Shown piece after piece: positions 6,541-13,751 of a stretch of DNA of 21,978 nucleotides; the first letter of the stretch is position 1; each line of letters starts with the position of its first letter. The notes beneath the pieces are model-generated. The model was given only the letters and a program-made list of their open reading frames with translations, was not told the origin of the DNA and did no database searches. The DNA lies in contig DATMXU010000025.1 in NCBI GenBank assembly GCA_035562355.1, forward strand, positions 1 to 21,978, in the 5' to 3' direction. This DNA comes from Pseudoflavonifractor sp035562355. Lineage in GTDB: Bacteria; Bacillota; Clostridia; Oscillospirales; Oscillospiraceae. A program made the translations under genes and the position numbers.

Positions 6541-6564
6541 ACGCCATGAAACCGCCGTAGGCAA
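6536..6564 (-). promoter_or_regulatory. Sigma-A promoter of the HAD phosphatase gene
   Basis: On the minus strand: TTGCCT (6564-6559), a 17-nt spacer and consensus TATAAT (6541-6536). The expected start is near 6529, within the palindrome. Confidence 0.65.
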
Positions 6565-6680
6565 GGCAAACCCCACAAAAAAGTCTTCAAATTGTGACTT
6601 CCGGCACTCCGTGCCGGCTACGAAACTAAAAAAGAAGGGCAGCCCCTATAAAAGTCCGTTTTATTGTACATTCTCTCCGC

Positions 6681-6686
6681 TATACT
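6681..6686 (+). promoter_or_regulatory. Candidate -10 of the small-protein gene
   Basis: TATACT lies 49 nt before the start codon of the 41-residue gene. The nearest TTGTAC (6664-6669) is too close for a -35, so support is limited. The stretch 6548-6680 contains no gene; its only other feature is a short hairpin, CCGGCAC (6601-6607) / GTGCCGG (6611-6617), without a T-tract. Confidence 0.35.
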
Positions 6687-6734
6687 GTGGTCATAAGGCA
6701 AGAAGAAACACGGACGGCAGAAAGGAGCACCGCC

Positions 6735-6860
6735 ATGACAGAGTACAGCATCCGTTGGGTCCATGGGCACGTCGAGGTCTTTGACGCCTGGGGCAACTTC
6801 CGCTTTTCCGCCGACAGTGAGCGGGAGGCGGAGGAGGAGATGATGCAGGAGGCCGCATAA
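6735..6860 (+). CDS. Small acidic protein of 41 residues, family not recognised with certainty
   Basis: The frame reads MTEYSIRWVHGHVEVFDAWG followed by NFRFSADSEREAEEEMMQEAA. AAAGGAG sits 8 nt before the ATG, and an intrinsic terminator overlaps the stop codon, so it is a complete, independently transcribed unit. The N-terminal half looks like a small beta hairpin (alternating WVHGHVEVFD, then GNFRFSAD) and the C-terminal half is an acidic helix rich in Glu. There is no signal peptide, no membrane helix and no Cys pair. From memory, similar short HVEV(Y/F)D..GNF.FSAD proteins occur in Clostridia without known function; this could not be checked. Its signals are better than those of any spurious frame nearby. 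Confidence 0.7.
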   Translation: MTEYSIRWVHGHVEVFDAWGNFRFSADSEREAEEEMMQEAA

Positions 6861-6874
6861 GCGGCCTCCTGCAT
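6843..6874 (+). terminator. Terminator overlapping the small-gene stop codon
   Basis: The stem ATGCAGGAGGCCGC (6843-6856) / GCGGCCTCCTGCAT (6861-6874) has the loop ATAA, which contains the TAA stop. It is followed by TTTATT on the plus strand. The last codons of the small gene form the left arm. It also lies just beyond the tatD stop on the other strand. Confidence 0.8.
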
Positions 6875-6875
6875 T

Positions 6876-7646
6876 TTATTGAGTAATGTCAAAAAAACGC
6901 TTTCCGTTCTCAGTAGTAGCCCGCTCTACCTCCTGGGTGGTGAGTCCCTTCACCTGGGCGATGGTCTCGGCCATGCGGTAGACGTAGCCCGAGTCGCAGC
7001 GCTTGCCCCGGTAGGGCTCGGGGGCCATGTAGGGCGCGTCGGTCTCGATCATGATATGGTCGAGGGGGAGCCACTCGATGACCTCCAGGGCCTTGCGGGC
7101 ATTCTTAAATGTGATGACCCCGGTGAAGGAAATATTCCAGCCCAGGATGACCAGGGTCTTGGCGTCCTCCAGCGAGCCGGAGTAGCAGTGGTATACCCCC
7201 CGGGCCCCGTGGCGGGCGCGGACGATGTCCAGGCAGTCCTTGTGGGCCTCCCGGTCGTGGACGACGGCGGGCAGATCCAGCTTTTCGGCCAGCTCCAATT
7301 GGGCGGCAAAAAAGTCCCGCTGGGTCTTGCGCCGCTCCGCATCCTTCTCCCAGTAGTAATCAAGGCCGATCTCCCCGATGGCCTTCACCTTGGGATGGGC
7401 GGCCATGGCCTCGATCTCGCCTAGGTCCCCCAGGCCGGCCCCCTCCAGATTCTCCGGGTGAAAGCCAACGGCGGCATAGACATGGGGGTAGCACTCAGCC
7501 AGGGCGATGGAGGCACGGGAGGTGGGGAGGTCGCAGCCGGGGCAGAGGACCAGCCCTACGTTCTTCTCCGGCAGAGAGGAGAGCACCGCGTCCCGGTCGG
7601 TGTCAAAGGCGTCGTCATAGTAGTGGGCGTGGGTGTCGAAATACAT
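6876..7646 (-). CDS. tatD: TatD-family metal-dependent DNase/hydrolase
   Basis: TatD proteins are cytosolic TIM-barrel amidohydrolase-fold nucleases acting on DNA ends and damaged DNA. The 256-residue length is normal. Metal ligands are visible in order: DTHAHYYD (His6, His8), KAIGEIGLDYYW (Glu near 93), PAVVHDREAHKD (His), YHCYSGSLEDA (His) and METDAPYMAPEP (Asp; seen as IMIETDAPYMAPEP). No motif is missing. The start is ATG 7646 with GAAGAGGT upstream. A good promoter lies at 7676-7704, so it is transcribed alone. In many Firmicutes tatD directly follows metG; here the riboswitch-controlled antiporter gene lies between them on the other strand. Confidence 0.93.
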   Translation of the reverse strand: MYFDTHAHYYDDAFDTDRDAVLSSLPEKNVGLVLCPGCDLPTSRASIALAECYPHVYAAVGFHPENLEGAGLGDLGEIEAMAAHPKVKAIGEIGLDYYWEKDAERRKTQRDFFAAQLELAEKLDLPAVVHDREAHKDCLDIVRARHGARGVYHCYSGSLEDAKTLVILGWNISFTGVITFKNARKALEVIEWLPLDHIMIETDAPYMAPEPYRGKRCDSGYVYRMAETIAQVKGLTTQEVERATTENGKRFFDITQ

Positions 7647-7675
7647 GGAAACTACCTCTTCTTCGTGATAGGCCT

Positions 7676-7704
7676 ATGATACCCCCTTTAACCCAAAAAA
7701 GCAA
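7676..7704 (-). promoter_or_regulatory. Sigma-A promoter of tatD
   Basis: On the minus strand: TTGCTT (7704-7699), a 17-nt spacer ending in a G-run, and TATCAT (7681-7676). It is 30 nt upstream of the tatD ATG. Confidence 0.65.
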
Positions 7705-7722
7705 GGCAATGGGAATTGTCTC

Positions 7723-7752
7723 TTGACAGCAGGCAGCTCCGCAAGCTATAAT
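7723..7752 (+). promoter_or_regulatory. Consensus sigma-A promoter of the antiporter gene
   Basis: TTGACA (7723-7728), 18-nt spacer, TATAAT (7747-7752). Both hexamers are perfect consensus. The start near 7759 precedes the riboswitch. Confidence 0.85.
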
Positions 7753-7773
7753 AAGCCCCACTGACTGCCAATA

Positions 7774-7862
7774 GAGGGAATGAAGGTCTCCCGCGGCGCA
7801 AGCCGAAACCGCTTTTACGCTGATGACTTCTGCAATGATTTGCAGGGGTCACCAGCTTTTTT
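7774..7862 (+). ncRNA. Fluoride riboswitch (crcB motif) with overlapping intrinsic terminator
   Basis: The aptamer starts with GGGAATGAAGGTCTCCC (7776-7792), matching the crcB P1/AUG loop, then an optional stem CGGC-GCAA-GCCG (7794-7805), then AAACCGC and GCTGATGACTTCT (7819-7831), matching the conserved AACCGC...GCUGAUGA core. GAAG (7782-7785) can pair with CTTC (7827-7830), the known pseudoknot; P3 is weak (two G-C pairs). The same 3' core forms the left arm of a terminator: 7819-7835 pairs with 7840-7856 in 16 of 17 positions, followed by six T (7857-7862). Fluoride binding should hold the core, block the terminator and switch the gene on. Identification is from memory of the motif. Confidence 0.82.
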
Positions 7863-7888
7863 ATGGGTTTTTATAGAAAGGACGGCGC

Positions 7889-9073
7889 ATGGATATGCTC
7901 ACAAGTCTCGCTTACCTCTTTTTACTCGGCCTGGCCCTGGGGGGACTGGCAAGGAGATTGCGCCTGCCGCCTCTGCTCGGTATGCTGCTGACCGGCATCT
8001 TGCTGGGGCCCCAAGTGCTGAATTTGCTCTCTGGCTCTCTGCTGTCTATCTCGGCCGATCTGCGGCAGCTCGCCCTCATCATCATCCTCACTCAGGCGGG
8101 ACTGTCGCTGGACGTGGGGGACCTGCGCAAGGCGGGGCGGAGCGCCCTTTTGATGTGCTTTGTCCCCGCCAGCTTTGAGATTGTGGGCGTGGTGGTTTTG
8201 GCTCCCCTCCTCCTGAAGGTCACGGTGGCCGAAGCCGCCGTCATGGGGGCCGTACTGGCGGCGGTCTCCCCCGCCGTGGTGGTACCCCGCATGCTCCGGC
8301 TGATGGACGAGGGGTACGGCGCCGAGCACCAAATCCCTCAGATCATCATGGCAGGCGCATCGGCCGACGACGTGTACGTCATCGTGCTCTTCACCGCCTT
8401 CACCGGCCTCGTCCAGGGAGAGGGGTTCTCGGCCGCGGTTCTGGCGACGGTGCCTCTCTCCATCCTCACTGGCATCCTCGGCGGGGCGGCCGCAGGGCTG
8501 CTGCTGGCCTCCTTTTTTACCAGAGTACATATCCGCGACTCGGGCAAGGTGCTCATCTTCCTCTCGCTGTCCTTCCTGCTGGTGGCGGCGGAGCGGGCGC
8601 TACAGGGGCTCTTCCCCTTCTCGGGCCTCCTCGCGGTCATGGCCGCCGGAATGGCCCTGTCCCGGCGCAGAAAAGATTTGAGCGCGCGCCTTGCCGCCAA
8701 GTTCTCCAAACTGTGGGTGGCGGCCGAGGTGCTGCTCTTCGTCCTGGTGGGCGCCACGGTGGACCTGCGCTACGCGGTGTCGGCTGGGTTGGCGGCGGCG
8801 GCCGTCCTGCTGGGTGCTCTGGCCTTCCGTATGGCGGGGGTTCTTTTCTGCATGCTGGGCTCCCGTCTGGCGTGGAAGGAGCGGCTCTTCTGCATGCTGG
8901 CCTATCTCCCCAAGGCGACGGTGCAGGCCGCCATCGGCGGCGTCCCCCTCTCCATGGGCCTCTCCTGTGGGAACCTGGTTCTTACGGTGGCTGTGCTCTC
9001 CATTTTGATCACCGCCCCCCTGGGCGCCGCCCTCATCGACCGTAGCTATCAAAGGCTGCTGACGCGCACCTAA
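7889..9073 (+). CDS. Cation:proton antiporter, CPA family, under fluoride riboswitch control
   Basis: This 394-residue protein has about twelve membrane helices and belongs to the monovalent cation:proton antiporter (Na+/H+ exchanger/Kef-like) superfamily. Features are GLALGGLARRLRLPPLLGML followed by TGILLGPQVLN at the N-terminus, LIIILTQAGLSLD, AVSPAVVVPRML with its helix-breaking region, IIMAGASADDVYVIVLFTAF with the paired Asp expected at the ion site, and RLAWKERLFCMLAYLPKATVQAAIGGVPL. There is no C-terminal RCK/TrkA domain, so it is not a K+-gated Kef channel. The ATG at 7889 follows AAAGGA. Transcription starts at a consensus promoter and passes through a fluoride riboswitch, so the likely role is fluoride or acid stress tolerance, directly or by restoring pH. 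No crcB/fluc or eriC is in the window. Confidence 0.9.
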   Translation: MDMLTSLAYLFLLGLALGGLARRLRLPPLLGMLLTGILLGPQVLNLLSGSLLSISADLRQLALIIILTQAGLSLDVGDLRKAGRSALLMCFVPASFEIVGVVVLAPLLLKVTVAEAAVMGAVLAAVSPAVVVPRMLRLMDEGYGAEHQIPQIIMAGASADDVYVIVLFTAFTGLVQGEGFSAAVLATVPLSILTGILGGAAAGLLLASFFTRVHIRDSGKVLIFLSLSFLLVAAERALQGLFPFSGLLAVMAAGMALSRRRKDLSARLAAKFSKLWVAAEVLLFVLVGATVDLRYAVSAGLAAAAVLLGALAFRMAGVLFCMLGSRLAWKERLFCMLAYLPKATVQAAIGGVPLSMGLSCGNLVLTVAVLSILITAPLGAALIDRSYQRLLTRT

Positions 9074-9111
9074 AAAAGGGCCGGGACTTCCAAGGAAGTC
9101 CCGGCCCTTTT
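9074..9111. terminator. Bidirectional terminator between antiporter and metG
   Basis: AAAAGGGCCGGGACTTCC (9074-9091) pairs perfectly with GGAAGTCCCGGCCCTTTT (9094-9111), with T-tracts on both strands. Confidence 0.92.
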
Positions 9112-9122
9112 ATGGTCTCTTC

Positions 9123-11087
9123 TCAGCAGAGCTTTGCCCCGGCAGGGATGGCGTCGCTGAGCATGAGGAGGTTTAAAACCTCCTCGCCCTTCTCCTTGTG
9201 GACGGCGGAGATGAGCATGCCGTTGGACTCCTGCCCCATCATCTTGCGGGGGGGCAGGTTGACGATGGCGGCCAGGGTCCTGCCCACCAGGTCCTCGGGC
9301 TTATACCACTTGGCGATGCCGGAGAGGATCTGCCGGTCGACGCCCGTACCGTCGTCCAGAGTGAACTTGAGGAGCTTTTCACTCTTCTTCACGTTCTCGC
9401 AGGCCTTGACCTTCACCACCCGGAAGTCGCTTCTGGAGAAGGTGTCAAAGTCCACCTTCTCCTCCGCGTAGGGTTCCAGCTCCAGGGCGGGCAAAGCGGC
9501 TCTCTTGGCCTCCTCTGCGGCCTGCTCCAGCTCGACGAGTTCTTTCTCCAGGTCGATACGGGGGAAGAGGTTCTCCCCCTTTTCCACGGCGGCGGCAGCA
9601 CTCAGGCCGCCCCAGGTCCCCACACTCTCCCAAGTGCGGCAGCCCTCGCAGGCGCCGATCTGATCGAAGAGCTTACCCATAGACTCAGGCATAAAGGGGA
9701 TAAGGAGGACGGCGGAGATACGCAGGGTCTCCAGCAGATTATACATGACGCTGGCCAGCCGGGGGCCGTTGGCCTCCATGTCCTTGGCCAGGGTCCAGGG
9801 CGCGGTCTCGTCAATATACTTGTTGGCCCGCTGGATGGCGGTGAAGATATCGGCCAGGGCGCTCTGGAAAGCGAACCGCTCCATATGCCCCTCGTACTTG
9901 CCGGGCAGAGCGGTCACAAGGGAGATGAGCTCCTCGTCCAGGGTTTCGGCCCTCCGCGCCTCCGGCAGTTTCCCGCCAAAGTACTTACCCACCATGGCGG
10001 TGGTGCGGGAGAGGAGGTTGCCCAGGTCGTTGGCGAGGTCGGTGTTGATGCGGGTGATAAGGGCCTCGTTGGAAAAGTTGCCGTCCGAGCCGAAGGGGAA
10101 CTCCCGCAGAAGGAAGAAACGCAGGGCGTCCACTCCATAGCGGTTGGCGAGGACATAGGGGTCCACCACGTTGCCCTTGGACTTGCTCATCTTGCCGCCG
10201 TCCAGCAGCAGCCAGCCGTGGCCGAAGACCTTCTTTGGCACAGGCTCGCCCAGAGCCATGAGGAGGGCGGGCCAGATAATGGCGTGGAACCGGACGATCT
10301 CCTTGCCGACGAAGTGGGCGTCGGCGGGCCAGAAGGCCTCGTAGTCGTGGTAGCGGTCGTTCCCATATCCCAGGGCGGTGATATAGTTGGAGAGGGCGTC
10401 GATCCACACATAGACCACATGACCGGGGTCGAAGTCCACCGGCACGCCCCAGGTAAAGGACGTGCGGGAGACGCACAGGTCTTCCAGCCCGGGCTTGATG
10501 AAGTTGTTCACCATCTCGTTGACCCGGCTGCGCGGCTCTAAGAAGTCGGTGTTCTCCAAGAGCTCCTGGACGCGCCCGGCATAGCTGGAGAGCCGGAAGA
10601 AGTAGGCCTCCTCCTCCGCGTCGTAGACCTCTCCGCCGCAGTCGGGGCACCTGCCGTCCTTGAGCTGGCTCTCGGTCCAAAAGCTCTCGCAGGGCTTGCA
10701 GTACTTGCCCTGATATTTCCCCTTGTAGATATCCCCCTTCTCATAGAGGGTCTTGAAGATCTTCTGGATGGCTTTCTCATGGTAGTCGTCGGTGGTACGG
10801 ATGAAACGGTCGTTGGAGATGTTCATCAGTTTCCACAGGTCCAGAATGCCGCCGGGACCGGCCACGATGCCGTCCACGAAGGCCTGAGGGGTCACGCCGG
10901 CCGCCCGGGCCTTGTCCTCGATCTTCTGGCCGTGCTCGTCGGTCCCGGTGAGAAACATGACGTCGTACCCCCGCAGGCGCTTATACCGGGCCATGGCGTC
11001 GGTAGCCACGGTGCAGTAGGCGTGGCCGATGTGCAGCTTGTCCGAGGGGTAGTAGATAGGGGTGGTGATATAGTATTTATTCTTCAT
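9123..11087 (-). CDS. metG: Methionyl-tRNA synthetase
   Basis: The 654-residue class I synthetase charges tRNA-Met. It shows the HIGH signature as DKLHIGHAYC (His19-His22), the connective-peptide zinc Cys pairs in CKPCESFW and CPDCGG, the KMSKSKGNVVDP loop, an anticodon-binding helical domain and a C-terminal EMAP-II/Trbp111-like tRNA-binding domain (FDTFSRSDFRVVKVKACENV onward, ending LSDAIPAGAKLC). This architecture is usual for Firmicutes. The frame is open to 11531, but the family N-terminus MKNKYYITTPIYY begins at ATG 11087 behind GAGGAG. That start lies inside the preceding membrane-protein gene, an 11-nt overlap suggesting translational coupling. A strong terminator follows. Confidence 0.97.
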   Translation of the reverse strand: MKNKYYITTPIYYPSDKLHIGHAYCTVATDAMARYKRLRGYDVMFLTGTDEHGQKIEDKARAAGVTPQAFVDGIVAGPGGILDLWKLMNISNDRFIRTTDDYHEKAIQKIFKTLYEKGDIYKGKYQGKYCKPCESFWTESQLKDGRCPDCGGEVYDAEEEAYFFRLSSYAGRVQELLENTDFLEPRSRVNEMVNNFIKPGLEDLCVSRTSFTWGVPVDFDPGHVVYVWIDALSNYITALGYGNDRYHDYEAFWPADAHFVGKEIVRFHAIIWPALLMALGEPVPKKVFGHGWLLLDGGKMSKSKGNVVDPYVLANRYGVDALRFFLLREFPFGSDGNFSNEALITRINTDLANDLGNLLSRTTAMVGKYFGGKLPEARRAETLDEELISLVTALPGKYEGHMERFAFQSALADIFTAIQRANKYIDETAPWTLAKDMEANGPRLASVMYNLLETLRISAVLLIPFMPESMGKLFDQIGACEGCRTWESVGTWGGLSAAAAVEKGENLFPRIDLEKELVELEQAAEEAKRAALPALELEPYAEEKVDFDTFSRSDFRVVKVKACENVKKSEKLLKFTLDDGTGVDRQILSGIAKWYKPEDLVGRTLAAIVNLPPRKMMGQESNGMLISAVHKEKGEEVLNLLMLSDAIPAGAKLC

Positions 11088-11964
11088 CGGTTGTCTCCTC
11101 CGTATCGATTTCTGTCTCACTCCGCTCCTCCCTGCGGGTTGCGCGCCGCATTCGCCCGTCCCCGTTGAAGAGGAGAAGGGCGGCCGCCGCCGTGAGATAG
11201 AGAACGAACGCGCCAAAGAGCAGCACGGCGGCGAGGCTGTGCCCGTCCGCCAGAGTGACCAGGCACAGGTACACCGCCAGCAGAGAGAAGAATATGGCAC
11301 GCCCCGGTTTTCCCTTCTCAAAGGAGAAACCCGAGATGAAGTAGGCCGCCAGCAGCACGGCGATGATGGCGCAGACCTCGTAGATATAGTCCTGTCGGAG
11401 GGGGTCCCCGGCCCGGGTCTGATAGGCGGTGATGAGCCAGAAGGCGGCCAGATACCCCGGCAGCAGCAGGGGCAGGCTGTTTTTCCCCTTGCCCTCCCCC
11501 CGGTAGCCGCTGCGCCCCAGAGCCAGCACACAGAAGAAGGAGACCACCGACAGCCCCGCCAGTATCAGCTTGGGCAGGATACTCAGCATGGGGTTCGTGC
11601 CCCCTAAGCCCGCCTGCGCCTGGGCTGTGCCGTACTCCTCCGGCAGGGCCGCGAAGAGGAGCCCTCCCCCCACCAGCAGCAGGAGGGCGGACAGGACCAT
11701 CACGGCGAGATACAGGGTGTTCCCCTTGGCGGCGAAGGCTTGGTCATACCCGCCCTCGAAGGGCTGCGCCTCCCTCCGGCTAAGGAGCAAAAACAGGACG
11801 GCCACGGCGAGGGAGAAGGCCAACAGGGCCCAAAAGGCCGGTGCCCCCGGGATGGGCAGACCGGTATCCGCCTCAAAGGCGGAGCTCAGCTCCCAGCGGC
11901 GGAGAAAGAACCCCACTTCCCCGCACGCGATAGCGACAGCGGGGTATAGAAACGCTTTGCGCAT
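11077..11964 (-). CDS. Integral membrane protein of unknown function, overlapping metG
   Basis: I do not recognise a named family for this 295-residue protein. It has about seven to eight hydrophobic helices (clear ones near 45-62, 88-108, 126-150, 163-180, 196-214, 224-240 and 243-262), with short polar loops and a strongly charged cytosolic C-terminus (RMRRATRREERSETEIDTEE). There is no signal peptide, catalytic motif or transporter signature. The stop codon lies 11 nt inside metG, so the two are probably one transcript. The ribosome site is modest (GAGAGG, 10-12 nt before ATG 11964). The 110-nt gap to the upstream ABC-F gene has no convincing terminator or promoter, so readthrough from ABC-F is possible. 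The C-terminal codons overlap the metG ribosome site. Confidence 0.8.
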   Translation of the reverse strand: MRKAFLYPAVAIACGEVGFFLRRWELSSAFEADTGLPIPGAPAFWALLAFSLAVAVLFLLLSRREAQPFEGGYDQAFAAKGNTLYLAVMVLSALLLLVGGGLLFAALPEEYGTAQAQAGLGGTNPMLSILPKLILAGLSVVSFFCVLALGRSGYRGEGKGKNSLPLLLPGYLAAFWLITAYQTRAGDPLRQDYIYEVCAIIAVLLAAYFISGFSFEKGKPGRAIFFSLLAVYLCLVTLADGHSLAAVLLFGAFVLYLTAAAALLLFNGDGRMRRATRREERSETEIDTEETTDEE

Positions 11965-12074
11965 GGCAACAAGTCCTCTCAGGTGTGGAATGGGAATGGG
12001 TTGGCCCCGGGCGGGTCTCCCCTTTAATTTGCAGCATTGTCACGTTCGCGTTGGGCGTATGGCCGAGCCTACGC

Positions 12075-13670
12075 TCACGCTTCCTTTTGGCTCTCCAAAT
12101 ACTCGTCGTAGGTCATCTTTCTATCGATGAGCTTGCCGTCGGGCGTGAAGTCGAAGATGCGGTTGGCCACGGTCTGGACCATCTGGTGGTCATGGCTGGA
12201 GAAGAGCGCATTGCACTTCACCGCCTCCAGGCCGTTGTTGACGGCGGCGATGCTCTCCAGGTCCAGGTGGTTGGTGGGCTGGTCGAGAAGGAGTACGTTG
12301 GCCCCGGAGAGCATCATGCGCGAGAGCATGCAGCGCACCTTCTCGCCGCCCGAGAGCACCTTGACAGGCTTATACACGTCGTCCCCAGAGAAGAGCATCC
12401 GGCCCAGGAAACCGCGCAGGTAGGCCTCGTGGGGGTCGCTCGACCACTGGCGCAGCCATTCCACCAGATTGTCGTCATTATCCTGGAAGAAAGCCGTGTT
12501 GTCCTTGGGGAAGTAAGAGAAGGTGGCCGTCTGGCCCCATTTCACGGTGCCCTCGTCGGGCTCCAGCTCGCCGGTGAGGAGCTTGAAGAGGGCGGTGTGG
12601 GCGTTTTCATTGTCGCCCACAAACGCGATTTTATCCCCGTGGCCCACGATAAAGCTCACCTTGTCGAGGACCTTCACGCCATCGATGGTCTTGGAGACAT
12701 CGGTGACGAATAGAATGTCCTTGCCCACCTCCCGCTCGGGGGAGAAACCCACCCAGGGGTAGCGGCGGGAGGAGGCGGGGAATTCGTCCAGGGAGATCTT
12801 CTCCAGCAGCTTGCGGCGGGAGGTGGCCTGCTTGCTCTTCGACTTATTGGCCGAGAACCGGGAGATAAACTCCTTGAGCTCCTGGGCCTTCTCCTCGTTC
12901 TTCTTGCTCTGGTTCTTCATCAGCTGCTGCATGAGCTGGCTGGCTTCGTACCAGAAGTCGTAGTTGCCTACGTACATCTTGATCTTATTGTAGTCAATAT
13001 CCACGATGTGGGTGCAGATGGTGTTGAGGAAGTGCCGGTCGTGGCTCACGACGATGACGGTGCCTTCAAAGTCCAGCAGAAAGTCTTCCAGCCAGTTGAT
13101 GGCGTTGATGTCCAGGTTGTTGGTGGGCTCATCCATCATGAGGATGTCGGGGTTGCCAAAGAGCGCCTGGGCAAGGAGCACCTTCACCTTCAGACGGCCG
13201 TCCAGAGCATCCATGCCGTCCCCGTGGAGGGCGACGGGCACGCCCAGGCCCTGAAGGATACGGCTGGCGTCTGATTCAGCCTCCCAGCCGCCCAACTCGG
13301 CAAACTCCTCTTCCAGCTCGCAGGCGCGGATGCCGTCGGCCTCGGTCATCTCCTCCTTGGCGTAGAGGGCGTCCTTCTCCTTGCCGATATTGTATAGACG
13401 CTGGTTGCCCATGATGACGGTATCCATGACGGTATAGGCGTCGTAGGCGTTCTGGTCCTGCTTGAGGATGGACATGCGGGTCTTGGGCAGGACGTTCACC
13501 TCGCCGCTGGTGGGCTCCAGCTCGCCGGAGAGGATTTTTAAAAAGGTGGATTTGCCCGCGCCGTTGGCGCCGATGATGCCATAGCAGTTGCCCTTGATGA
13601 ACTGCAGGTCCACATGGGAAAAGAGGGGCTGGCCGCTGTACTGCAGCGTGAGATCGGAAACTGTGATCAT
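12075..13670 (-). CDS. ABC-F family ATPase (YkpA/YbiT type) with a degenerate second ATP site
   Basis: ABC-F proteins are soluble twin-cassette ATPases that bind the ribosomal E site and act on stalled or antibiotic-bound ribosomes. The 531-residue protein has NBD1 Walker A GANGAGKST (34-42), Walker B MMDEPTNNLD, a linker with SRFSANKSKSKQATSRR (about 270-286; the YbiT/YkpA block) and NBD2. NBD1 and the NBD2 signature LSGGEK (439-444) form one intact site. The other composite site is eroded: NBD2 P-loop GDNENAHT with His358 for Lys, Gln464 for the catalytic Glu in LLDQPTNHLD, and the NBD1 signature reads LDGRLK (156-161). H-loop histidines are present in both halves (SHDRHF, SHDHQM). No drug-resistance-type long linker is seen. 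ATG 13670 follows TAAGGAG. Confidence 0.95.
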   Translation of the reverse strand: MITVSDLTLQYSGQPLFSHVDLQFIKGNCYGIIGANGAGKSTFLKILSGELEPTSGEVNVLPKTRMSILKQDQNAYDAYTVMDTVIMGNQRLYNIGKEKDALYAKEEMTEADGIRACELEEEFAELGGWEAESDASRILQGLGVPVALHGDGMDALDGRLKVKVLLAQALFGNPDILMMDEPTNNLDINAINWLEDFLLDFEGTVIVVSHDRHFLNTICTHIVDIDYNKIKMYVGNYDFWYEASQLMQQLMKNQSKKNEEKAQELKEFISRFSANKSKSKQATSRRKLLEKISLDEFPASSRRYPWVGFSPEREVGKDILFVTDVSKTIDGVKVLDKVSFIVGHGDKIAFVGDNENAHTALFKLLTGELEPDEGTVKWGQTATFSYFPKDNTAFFQDNDDNLVEWLRQWSSDPHEAYLRGFLGRMLFSGDDVYKPVKVLSGGEKVRCMLSRMMLSGANVLLLDQPTNHLDLESIAAVNNGLEAVKCNALFSSHDHQMVQTVANRIFDFTPDGKLIDRKMTYDEYLESQKEA

Positions 13671-13710
13671 GTCGTACTCCTTAGAATATAGAAATCTTCA
13701 CACAGAGGGT

Positions 13711-13719
13711 ATCATACCA
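13711..13719 (-). promoter_or_regulatory. Extended -10 promoter of the ABC-F gene
   Basis: On the minus strand TGGTATGAT (TGG plus TATGAT) lies about 40 nt upstream of the ABC-F ATG. No clear -35 is visible. The same TGGTAT pattern precedes several other genes here. Confidence 0.55.
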
Positions 13720-13751
13720 CAAATATGCGGAAAAGAACAGGGGAAAATTGC

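Noticed and set aside
5831..6547. HAD gene starting at ATG 6547
   Set aside because: This start would be upstream of the predicted -10 box and would encode the palindrome; GTG 6469 has GGGGAGG and places HAD motif I at the N-terminus.
6601..6617. Hairpin CCGGCAC-TCC-GTGCCGG as a terminator
   Set aside because: It has no T-tract and no gene ends near it; kept only as a note under the small-gene promoter.
9123..11531. metG reading frame extended by about 148 codons upstream
   Set aside because: The extra part is an out-of-frame shadow of the membrane protein gene; the MetRS N-terminus and a ribosome site fit ATG 11087.
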